From Pollutiaquabacter sp046052345 (GTDB lineage Bacteria > Bacteroidota > Bacteroidia > AKYH767-A > 2013-40CM-41-45), in assembly GCA_046052345.1 (NCBI GenBank), contig JBJOMN010000043.1, forward strand, positions 1 through 58,846: 58,846 nucleotides of DNA, given 5' to 3'. The position numbers and the translations under genes were made by a program. How positions within the stretch are numbered: the first letter of the stretch is position 1; each line of letters begins with the position of its first letter. Shown in pieces: positions 50,643 to 57,676 of this stretch. Below the pieces are notes generated by a model. That model searched no databases. It saw only the letters and a program-made list of their open reading frames with translations, and was not told the DNA's origin.

Positions 50643-53579
50643 TCACTTGCCGAGCTTCTCCGCCAGGTAGCGCCCGGTATGGGATTCGCGGCAGCCGACC
50701 AGCTTTTCAGGGACTCCTTCAAAAACCACCCGGCCCCCCTTTTCACCGCCCTCCGGGCCTATATCGATCACCCAGTCAGCACATTTGATGACTTCGGTAT
50801 TGTGCTCGATGATGACCAATGTATTTCCCTGTTCAAGCAGCATGTCGAACGCCTTCAGCAGCTTTCGAATGTCATGGAAGTGAAGTCCCGTCGTAGGTTC
50901 GTCGAAGATGAAAAGCGTATGCTCCTGGGCATTACCCTTGCCGAGGAAGGACGCAAGCTTGATGCGTTGCGCTTCGCCGCCGCTCAGCGTGATGGAGGAC
51001 TGTCCCAGTTTCACATATCCAAGACCTACATCCTGCAAGGGCTTCAGCTTGGCTGCGACTTTCGCTTCATTACCGGTGGGTTTTGCCGAAGCTCCGAAGA
51101 ATCCGATGGCCTCGTCCACAGTCAGGTCCAACACGTCGGCGACGTTCTTTCCCTTGAAGGTCACGTCCAGGACTTCCTGTTTGAAGCGCTTCCCGCCGCA
51201 AGTTTCGCAGACCAGGTGAATGTCTGCCATGAACTGCATCTCGATGGTGACCGTTCCTTCCCCTTCGCAGACTTCGCAACGGCCTCCTTCGACATTGAAG
51301 GAGAAATGGGATGGTTTGTACTTACGGGCACGTGAAGCAGGTTGGTCGGCGAAAAGGGCGCGTATCTCATCGTAGGCCTTTACATAGGTCACCGGATTGG
51401 AGCGGGAGGATTTGCCGATGGGATTCTGGTCGACGAACTCCACGGCAGTTACTTTGCCGTACTGTCCCGACAGCTTATCGAAGGTGCCGGTCCTCTCCGC
51501 GGGTTGCCCGTGCAGCTTGCGCAGCGCCGGATACAACACACGCTTCACAAGCGAGGTCTTTCCGCTTCCCGAAACTCCCGTGACGACGGTCATGACTCCC
51601 AACGGGAACTTCACGTCTATGTTCTTCAGGTTGTTTTCGCGCACTCCTTCCAGACGTATATGGTTCGTCCACGTCCGTCTGCGGTAGGGTATCGGGATCT
51701 TCTCCGCACCGCTGAGGTATTTTCCGGTATGACTGCGTTTCTCTTTCCCGATCTCTGAAAACGTACCCTGATAAACGAGTTCACCGCCCAATCTTCCGGC
51801 CTCCGGACCGATATCGATCAGCTGGTCGGAAGATTTCATGATCTCCTCGTCGTGCTCGACCACGATGAGCGTATTGCCCAGGTCGCGGAGCGATTTTAGC
51901 ACGCCGATCAGACGCTGTGTGTCGCGGGGATGAAGACCGATGCTCGGCTCGTCCAGGATGTACATGGAACCGACCAGGCTGCTACCCAGCGAGGTGGCGA
52001 GATTGATCCGCTGAGATTCCCCGCCGGACAGCGTGTTGGAGAGTCTGTTGAGTGTGAGGTATCCCAGCCCGACATCGAACAGGAACTGCAGCCTGCTGCC
52101 GATCTCTACCAGTATACGTCGTGCCACCTCCCGGTCATGTGTGCTCAAAGGAAGATTCCGGAAGAACTCCAGCGATTCGCTGACCGGCATCAGGACTACG
52201 TCGGTGATAGACTTTTCTGCCACCTTGACGAAGTTGGCATCCGGCCGCAGCCGCGTTCCGCGGCAGTCGGGACAGGGTGTGCGTCCCCGGTACCTGGAGA
52301 GCATCACGCGGTACTGGATCTTGTATTGTTGTCCCTCGACCCACTCGAAAAAACGGTCAAGGCCTTTGAAGTACTTGTTCCCGCTCCAAAGCAGTGTCCG
52401 CTCTTCCTGCGAAAGGTCGTAGACGGGACGGTGGACGGGGAAGTCGAACTTGTAGGCATTCCGTACAAGTTGCTCGTTCCATTCCTTCATTTTCTCCCCT
52501 CGCCAGCAGACGATCGCCTGCTCGTATACGGAGAGGCTCTTGTCCGGAATCACCAGGTCCTCGTCGATGCCGATGATCGAGCCGAATCCTTCGCACCGTT
52601 TGCAGGCACCGAAAGGATTATTGAAACTGAAAAGTTGCGTGGAGGGCTCCTCGAAAGTGATTCCGTCCAGTTCGAACCGGTTGCTGAAGGCGTGTATCGC
52701 AGGCTGCTTGCCCTCCTCCGACACTTCAAGAGTGCATTCCCCTTGGCCTTCGAAAAACGCGGTCTGTACGGAATCTGCGATGCGGGAACGGTTGGAGTCG
52801 TCGCCGGGTTCGGAGACGAAACGGTCGATCATGACCTTGATAACCTCCTGCCGTTTCAGCTCGAGGACCTCTGTCGGCGGAGTGGCGGATTTCTTCTTCC
52901 CCGAAGCAGGTTTCTTCGGTAATGGCTCGCGGATGTCGAGGGTTTCTGATAGCTTGGTCAGGAGCGCGGAGGAGCCCTGATCCAAAAGTTCCTCCACTTT
53001 GCGTACCTCGTCAAAGACCTTCACCCGCGTGAAGCCTTTCTGCAGAAGTACATTGAGCTCTTCACGCAGCGGTCGCCCGGGATGGAGCAGGAGCGGAGCG
53101 AACAGCTGTACCCGTGTTCCGGCCGGCAGCTTTTCCGTGAATGCGACCACGTCATCGACGGAATGACGTCTGACTTCCTGTCCGGATACAGGGGAGACAG
53201 TTTTGCCCACACGAGCGAAGAGCAGCTTCAGGTAATCGTAGATCTCTGTCGAAGTGCCGACTGTCGAACGGGGGTTTCGGGTATTTACTTTTTGTTCGAT
53301 GGCGATGGCTGGAGAGATGCCATGTATGTAGTCCACATCCGGCTTATCCATCCGGCCCATGAACTGGCGTGCGTAGGAGGAAAGGCTTTCCACATACCGC
53401 CGCTGCCCTTCGGCGTAGAGGGTGTCGAACGCCAGCGAGGATTTTCCGGATCCGGAGAGTCCGGTCACCACCACGAATTTATTACGAGGGATGGATACAT
53501 CGATGTTCTTCAGGTTGTGTACCCTCGCACCCTTGATGCGGATGGAGGAGGAATCATCGATTTGAGCTCTTTTTCCCAT
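50643..53579 (-). CDS. uvrA: Excinuclease ABC subunit A
   Basis: A 978-residue damage-recognition ATPase of nucleotide excision repair. Two ABC cassettes: Walker A TGLSGSGKSS (about 39-48) and TGVSGSGKTS (about 675), with signature motifs NTLSGGESQR and ITLSGGEAQR and Walker B MYILDEPSIGLHPRD and FIFDEPTTGLHFHD. Zinc modules CKRCEGFG/CPDCRGTR and CEVCEGEG/CETCGGKR are intact. A Lys/Pro-rich insert (about 210-235, KKPASGKKKSATPPTE) is a lineage-specific linker. No uvrB or uvrC nearby. A -7 box lies 13 nt upstream. Confidence 0.98.
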   Translation of the reverse strand: MGKRAQIDDSSSIRIKGARVHNLKNIDVSIPRNKFVVVTGLSGSGKSSLAFDTLYAEGQRRYVESLSSYARQFMGRMDKPDVDYIHGISPAIAIEQKVNTRNPRSTVGTSTEIYDYLKLLFARVGKTVSPVSGQEVRRHSVDDVVAFTEKLPAGTRVQLFAPLLLHPGRPLREELNVLLQKGFTRVKVFDEVRKVEELLDQGSSALLTKLSETLDIREPLPKKPASGKKKSATPPTEVLELKRQEVIKVMIDRFVSEPGDDSNRSRIADSVQTAFFEGQGECTLEVSEEGKQPAIHAFSNRFELDGITFEEPSTQLFSFNNPFGACKRCEGFGSIIGIDEDLVIPDKSLSVYEQAIVCWRGEKMKEWNEQLVRNAYKFDFPVHRPVYDLSQEERTLLWSGNKYFKGLDRFFEWVEGQQYKIQYRVMLSRYRGRTPCPDCRGTRLRPDANFVKVAEKSITDVVLMPVSESLEFFRNLPLSTHDREVARRILVEIGSRLQFLFDVGLGYLTLNRLSNTLSGGESQRINLATSLGSSLVGSMYILDEPSIGLHPRDTQRLIGVLKSLRDLGNTLIVVEHDEEIMKSSDQLIDIGPEAGRLGGELVYQGTFSEIGKEKRSHTGKYLSGAEKIPIPYRRRTWTNHIRLEGVRENNLKNIDVKFPLGVMTVVTGVSGSGKTSLVKRVLYPALRKLHGQPAERTGTFDKLSGQYGKVTAVEFVDQNPIGKSSRSNPVTYVKAYDEIRALFADQPASRARKYKPSHFSFNVEGGRCEVCEGEGTVTIEMQFMADIHLVCETCGGKRFKQEVLDVTFKGKNVADVLDLTVDEAIGFFGASAKPTGNEAKVAAKLKPLQDVGLGYVKLGQSSITLSGGEAQRIKLASFLGKGNAQEHTLFIFDEPTTGLHFHDIRKLLKAFDMLLEQGNTLVIIEHNTEVIKCADWVIDIGPEGGEKGGRVVFEGVPEKLVGCRESHTGRYLAEKLGK

Positions 53580-53592
53580 AAAAGTCGTCCGG

Positions 53593-53621
53593 TAAAGGTA
53601 GACAAACGGCCGCAGGCGGCA
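53593..53621 (-). promoter_or_regulatory. Probable uvrA promoter: -7 TACCTTTA with -33 TTG
   Basis: Minus-strand TACCTTTA (53593-53600), one base off the TAnnTTTG consensus, with a TTG 19 nt upstream. The leader would be about 10 nt. Confidence 0.45.
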
Positions 53622-53802
53622 ACCCGCGAGTAGGGCCCTTCTGAAGGAAATTAGATACTTCGTAAGAAAATCCGGGAATTTCCTCGTGAATCCGACCGTT
53701 CTTCATTTGCTTTCCCCAAATCGGTTCATTATATTTGGATATCAATAGGCCTCCGACAGGCTTTTCATTCACCTAAAAAAGGAACGCGCATAGACGACAT
53801 CT

Positions 53803-53832
53803 ACTTTGAATTGTATCACAATCCTTCAAAGT
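53803..53832 (+). promoter_or_regulatory. Nested dyad just upstream of the sigma-factor gene
   Basis: ACTTTGAA (53803-53810) and TTCAAAGT (53825-53832) are perfect inverted arms; within them ATTGT-atc-ACAAT forms an inner dyad. The structure ends 7 nt before the ATG at 53840 and could act as an operator or as an mRNA hairpin controlling initiation. No TAnnTTTG box precedes this gene. Confidence 0.5.
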
Positions 53833-53839
53833 CAGATCT

Positions 53840-54433
53840 ATGTCTATGGTTCAGCATCAACTGTTGGAAGATAAAGACCTTGTGCGTCTTTATCAGCAAG
53901 GCGACCAACACGCCATTTCAGAGTTAGTCCGTCGTTACAAGAGCAAGATTTTCTCTTCGATCTATTTCCTGGTGCGTAAACGGGAAGTGGCCGAGGACCT
54001 CTTTCAGGAGACCTTCATCAAGGTCATCTCCTGCCTGAGGAAGAACTCTTATAACGAACAGGGGAAGTTCCTCCCTTGGGCGTTGCGCATCGCCCATAAT
54101 CTGGTCATCGACCATTTCCGAAAGGAAAAGCTGATGCCGATGCAGTACGACCAGGAGGAGTTCAGTGTTTTCGACATTCTTCCGGGTCACGGCCGAAACG
54201 CGGCGGATCAGATCGTCTATGACGAAAAAATCCGGTTCGTCCGGTCCCTGATCGACCGCCTGCCTTCCGAACAGCGGGAAATCGTAATTCTCCGTCATTA
54301 TGCCGGCCTGTCCTTCAAAGAAATATCCAAAATGCTGGATATCAACATAAACACCGCCTTGGGCCGTATGCATTATGCCGTCCTTAAAATGCGAGAAATG
54401 GTCGCTAAAGTACCCGACAGGGTGCGCGAGTGA
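53840..54433 (+). CDS. Sigma-70-family (ECF-like) RNA polymerase sigma factor
   Basis: A 197-residue sigma factor with only regions 2 and 4. Region 2 (about 10-85) has DLVRLYQQGDQHAISELVRRY, DLFQETFIKVISCLRK (-10 recognition) and WALRIAHNLVIDHFRKEK. Region 4 (about 130-185) has LPSEQREIVILRHYAGLSFKEISKMLDININTALGRMHYAVLKMR as helix-turn-helix. No transmembrane anti-sigma gene follows; instead a 70-residue protein lies 82 bp downstream after a perfect palindrome. Regulation may rest on the dyad over its start and on that small protein. Its regulon cannot be read here. Confidence 0.95.
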   Translation: MSMVQHQLLEDKDLVRLYQQGDQHAISELVRRYKSKIFSSIYFLVRKREVAEDLFQETFIKVISCLRKNSYNEQGKFLPWALRIAHNLVIDHFRKEKLMPMQYDQEEFSVFDILPGHGRNAADQIVYDEKIRFVRSLIDRLPSEQREIVILRHYAGLSFKEISKMLDININTALGRMHYAVLKMREMVAKVPDRVRE

Positions 54434-54442
54434 AAATTTCAG

Positions 54443-54468
54443 GTCCGGAGGAAATATTTCCTCCGGAC
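54443..54468 (+). terminator. Perfect 26-bp palindrome after the sigma gene (terminator or processing stem)
   Basis: GTCCGGAGGAAAT followed by its exact reverse complement. In RNA this is a stem of at least 10 bp with a small AU loop. The following sequence is T-poor (TTCCGTTTAT), so it is a weak intrinsic terminator or a stabilising/processing element between the sigma gene and the small ORF. Confidence 0.55.
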
Positions 54469-54515
54469 TTCCGTTTATCGGTTATAAATGAATCCTAAAA
54501 CAAAATGATTCCCGC

Positions 54516-54728
54516 ATGGAAATAACTCTTACTCAACAACAGGAATGGCTTCTTTACTACTACAACGAATGCGGACTTCGCGACTGCGACCGCATACAAA
54601 GATCCATTGACGGCGACCCTGAAAGGACGGAGGACTACTCACGGCTGGTGGCCGATCTTGATTCGCTGACGGTCGTGCTTCCGGAACCTTCCGAAGCCTC
54701 CATCCGCCGTATCCTGTCATTCGCCTGA
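54516..54728 (+). CDS. Small acidic protein, possible mini anti-sigma factor
   Basis: A 70-residue acidic protein. The core (QQQEWLLYYYNECGLRDCDR, then IDGDPERTEDYSRLVADLDSL) has the rhythm of the N-terminal anti-sigma helix pair (LL-x-YL-x-GEL ... DPE-x-x-x-x-Y-x-x-L), but lacks a membrane helix and the HxxxCxxC zinc site; two Cys occur at positions 19 and 24. It ends PSEASIRRILSFA. It lies 82 bp after the sigma gene, with a strong terminator after it. A soluble anti-sigma or sigma-binding role is inference from placement and pattern only. Confidence 0.72.
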   Translation: MEITLTQQQEWLLYYYNECGLRDCDRIQRSIDGDPERTEDYSRLVADLDSLTVVLPEPSEASIRRILSFA

Positions 54729-54770
54729 ATGCCGCAGGCGGCTTGGTACTTCCTACAGTATTACAAAAAC

Positions 54771-54803
54771 AAAAAACAGCGGGGTGGCCCCGCTGTTTTT
54801 TTT
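54771..54803 (+). terminator. Strong terminator after the small ORF
   Basis: A 9-bp stem (ACAGCGGGG / CCCCGCTGT) with a 3-nt loop and eight T residues. An A-run precedes it, so it could also work on the opposite strand. Confidence 0.92.
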
Positions 54804-54960
54804 CTCTCTAGCCTGATTTTTTGATCGTCTTTACTTCATAGGCGATGTTGTTGTTTGATGTAAGCAATATAGACCCGTCCCGATGTGGGTTCAACATAAT
54901 TAGGTGAACACCTCGGGCGCTTGGGCGAACGTCCTGCGTACGGGCGTCAGGACAGCGTCG
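54804..54960. other. Non-coding stretch before nth
   Basis: No ORF. Contains a small AGGTG-aa-CACCT dyad (54902-54913) and a GTCCTG...CAGGAC imperfect stem (about 54931-54953) immediately upstream of the nth -7 box. Their meaning is unclear. Confidence 0.4.
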
Positions 54961-54968
54961 TATCTTCG
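54961..54968 (+). promoter_or_regulatory. -7 promoter box (TATCTTCG) abutting the nth start
   Basis: One mismatch from TAnnTTTG, ending 4 nt before the ATG at 54973. A leaderless mRNA is expected, and this fixes the start downstream of the longer frame from 54904. Confidence 0.55.
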
Positions 54969-54972
54969 CGGC

Positions 54973-55677
54973 ATGGACAGGGAAGAACGTTACAAATCGG
55001 TTTTGTCGTATTTCCGTACCTCACGGCCGGTGGCGGAAACGGAACTGGAATACACCAATCCCTATGAGTTGCTTGTCGCCGTCATACTTTCAGCACAATG
55101 CACCGACAAGCGTGTGAACATGACCACACCGGCGCTTTTCGGGCGTTATCCGACCGTTTCCGATCTGGCCAAAGCGACGGTGGAGGAGATCTTTCCGCTT
55201 ATCCGCAGTATCAGCTATCCGAATAACAAGGCAAAGCATCTGGCCGGAATGGCCCGAAAACTGGTCACCGATTTCGGCGGTAAGGTTCCCGCTACCGTGG
55301 ACGAACTCCAGACCTTGCCGGGAGTCGGCAGGAAGACGGCAAACGTCGTGGCATCGGTCGTCTACAAACTGCCGGCCATGGCTGTCGATACGCACGTCTT
55401 CAGGGTTTCGGCAAGGATCGGCCTTACCGTCCGTGCTAAAAATCCGTTGCAGGCGGAACGGCAGCTCGTAAGGTTCATCCCGGAAGATGATATTGCCATG
55501 GCCCACCACTGGCTGATTCTCCACGGCCGATACATATGCCTCGCCCGTAAACCGAAATGCGCCGAATGCGGTGTAAAGACCTTTTGTAAATATTTCGAAC
55601 GTCAGGAGAAAAAACAACTGAAGCCTGCGGTCGGATTACGCAGGTCCTCCAAATCATCCAAGCGTACTTCTGAATGA
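54973..55677 (+). CDS. nth: Endonuclease III
   Basis: A DNA glycosylase/AP lyase of 234 residues removing oxidised pyrimidines. The helix-hairpin-helix LPGVGRKTANVV carries K121 and D139 follows in AVDTHVFRV, matching the known catalytic pair. The C-terminal [4Fe-4S] cluster is C-x6-C-x2-C-x5-C (CLARKPKCAECGVKTFC). A basic tail of about 25 residues follows. The start at 54973 is preferred on family length and promoter position. The 3' end overlaps the convergent histidine kinase gene by 24 bp. Confidence 0.97.
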   Translation: MDREERYKSVLSYFRTSRPVAETELEYTNPYELLVAVILSAQCTDKRVNMTTPALFGRYPTVSDLAKATVEEIFPLIRSISYPNNKAKHLAGMARKLVTDFGGKVPATVDELQTLPGVGRKTANVVASVVYKLPAMAVDTHVFRVSARIGLTVRAKNPLQAERQLVRFIPEDDIAMAHHWLILHGRYICLARKPKCAECGVKTFCKYFERQEKKQLKPAVGLRRSSKSSKRTSE

Positions 55678-56985
55678 AAGGCTGAAGGTGGTACCTTCTC
55701 CTTCCGTGCTGGTGACATCGATGCCGATGCCGTGAAAGGCTGCAATGGACTGTACGATCGGAAGGCCCAGTCCGTATCCCATTTCTGTCTCCGGGTGTAT
55801 CCTTTTGAAACGGTCGAAGATATGCGGTAACTGTTCCCGGGGTATGCCGATGCCGGAATCGGATACGCTAAGGACATATTCTCCGGCCAGTTCTCGCCCG
55901 CGCACAGTGATGGACCCTCCGGGACGGTTGTATTTTATCGCATTGGATACGAGGTTGAAGACCAGCGTATGGAGGAGCGAAAGGTTGGCCGGCCGGAAGG
56001 TGTACGGCGCAATGTCTCGTGCTTCCAGCTTGATGTCCTTGTCCTGTATCAGCACTTCCAATTCGTCCAATACGTCCTTCGTCAACCGGTCGAGATCGAC
56101 CTGCTCGTTCCGGATATATTGCTCGTTTTCGATGCGGGAGATATACAGCAGGGCTTTCACGACACGCGACAGCCGGGACAAGGTCTTCTGCGTATCTGCC
56201 AGCTTGTTCACGGTTTCGTCCGGCAGCTGAGGATCGTTGATCATGTTCTCCACCCGGTTCTGGAGGATGGAGATGGGCGTCAGCAGCTCGTGTGAAACAT
56301 TCGTGATGAATTCCCGCTCCTTCTGGAAGGCTTCCTGCACCCGCGCCATCATCTCGTTTATCGAGCGGTCCAGATACGCGAATTCGTAAGTGTTCGTTCT
56401 GACCGCCGCAGGAGGGTTTCCGGCTGGATGCCTGAATCCCTTCAGCTTGTCGTTCACGATGCGGTTGAACGGCTTCAACAGGAACTGTGCGAAGCCCAGG
56501 TCGAAGAAGATGGACAGCAACACCACCACCAACATCAGTTTCAATATGAAATTCCGTATCGAGGTGCCCAGCGACTCAGCCGAGGACAAGCCTTCACCGA
56601 TCTCTATCTTGTAGATCTGGTTGTCGTATATGAAAGCACCTGTAAGTACCCGGTGCCTTACCACTTCACGGTCCACCATCCTTTCTACGTTGCCGATAGT
56701 GGTGCGGTCGATGTCCTCCGGCAGGGTGGCCAACGGTGAAATGCTTACGAATTCCTCCTTGAAGATGTTCTGGGAATCGAAACTGCAGTCCTGATCGAGC
56801 GTGATCTCGTTCAGTCCTCCGATACGGATCATCCGCATCAGTTTCTGGTGACGCACGTCCAACCGCTTGTCGAGGTGGTTGTACAGGATCTTCTGTATGA
56901 GCATCGGGACGATCACCGCGATGGCCGACAGGATCAACGCCTTGGAGACCGCGTTGTAAAGTACCAGTTTGCTCTGCAGTTTCAT
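55654..56985 (-). CDS. Sensor histidine kinase
   Basis: A 443-residue membrane kinase. Two helices (about 11-31 and 147-168) enclose a periplasmic sensor of roughly 115 residues with a single Cys. A short linker leads to the dimerisation domain with phospho-acceptor His232 in NVSHELLTPISIL. The HATPase domain has N-box VFNLVSNAIKYN, G1 VSDSGIGIP and G2 GYGLGLPIV. It is 7 bp downstream of its response regulator, forming a two-component system. The signal is unknown; the family resembles BaeS/ArlS-like OmpR partners. Confidence 0.96.
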   Translation of the reverse strand: MKLQSKLVLYNAVSKALILSAIAVIVPMLIQKILYNHLDKRLDVRHQKLMRMIRIGGLNEITLDQDCSFDSQNIFKEEFVSISPLATLPEDIDRTTIGNVERMVDREVVRHRVLTGAFIYDNQIYKIEIGEGLSSAESLGTSIRNFILKLMLVVVLLSIFFDLGFAQFLLKPFNRIVNDKLKGFRHPAGNPPAAVRTNTYEFAYLDRSINEMMARVQEAFQKEREFITNVSHELLTPISILQNRVENMINDPQLPDETVNKLADTQKTLSRLSRVVKALLYISRIENEQYIRNEQVDLDRLTKDVLDELEVLIQDKDIKLEARDIAPYTFRPANLSLLHTLVFNLVSNAIKYNRPGGSITVRGRELAGEYVLSVSDSGIGIPREQLPHIFDRFKRIHPETEMGYGLGLPIVQSIAAFHGIGIDVTSTEGEGTTFSLSFRSTLG

Positions 56986-56992
56986 GTGCGGA

Positions 56993-57670
56993 TCAATGCA
57001 TGTTCAGTCGGTAACCGATACCCCTGACAGTCTCGATGAAGTCGGAGTTCCCGAATTGCGAAAGTTTCTTGCGGAGGTTCTTGATATGGACGTCGATGTA
57101 ATTGGATTCGTAGTCCTCTTCCAGGATGTCTCCCCAGATGTGCTCGGTGAGCTGTATGCGGGTGATGACCCTGTTCTTATGCAAGGCCATATAGTGCAGG
57201 ATATCGAACTCCTTCTTGGTCAGAGGGATCACATTGCTTTCGTGAGAGACCGTGCGGTTCTGGATGTCCATCGCGAAGGAATGGATCTGGATGATGTTGT
57301 TTTTGAGTCCGTGCTTGCGCCGCAGGATTGCCTGCATGCGTGCCTGAAGCTCCAGCAAAGAGAAGGGCTTCGGCAGGTAATCGTCGGCACCCAGGTCGAG
57401 ACCGGTGATCTTGTCGTCGATCGAACCGCGGGCGGTGATGACGATGATGGCAGCGTCCTTCCCCATTTCCTTGGTTTCGCGCAACAGGTTGAAGCCGTTG
57501 GAGTCGGGAAGACCGACGTCCATAAGGATGAAGTCGTAATTGTTGACATAGATCTTTTCCGATGCGCTTTTTCCGGTGAAGGCTACGTCGCAGTTATATC
57601 CCTGTTTGGTGAGGAAGATCTCGATCTCGTGGGAGAGCTGACGTTCGTCTTCGACAATCAGTACGTTCAT
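56993..57670 (-). CDS. OmpR/PhoB-family response regulator
   Basis: A 225-residue regulator. Receiver domain: acidic pocket E7/D8, phospho-acceptor D51 (FILMDVGLP), T79-like ITARGS and KPF lysine near 102. The winged-helix effector (about 125-222) ends with the usual DVHIKNLRKKL and ETVRGIGYRL. It lies 6 bp after the aminotransferase gene and 7 bp before its kinase, so all three are probably one transcript. Confidence 0.97.
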   Translation of the reverse strand: MNVLIVEDERQLSHEIEIFLTKQGYNCDVAFTGKSASEKIYVNNYDFILMDVGLPDSNGFNLLRETKEMGKDAAIIVITARGSIDDKITGLDLGADDYLPKPFSLLELQARMQAILRRKHGLKNNIIQIHSFAMDIQNRTVSHESNVIPLTKKEFDILHYMALHKNRVITRIQLTEHIWGDILEEDYESNYIDVHIKNLRKKLSQFGNSDFIETVRGIGYRLNMH

Positions 57671-57676
57671 GGTGGT

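Noticed and set aside
51930..52922. 330-codon plus-strand ORF opposite uvrA
   Set aside because: Entirely inside uvrA, no motifs, ordinary shadow in a GC-rich gene.
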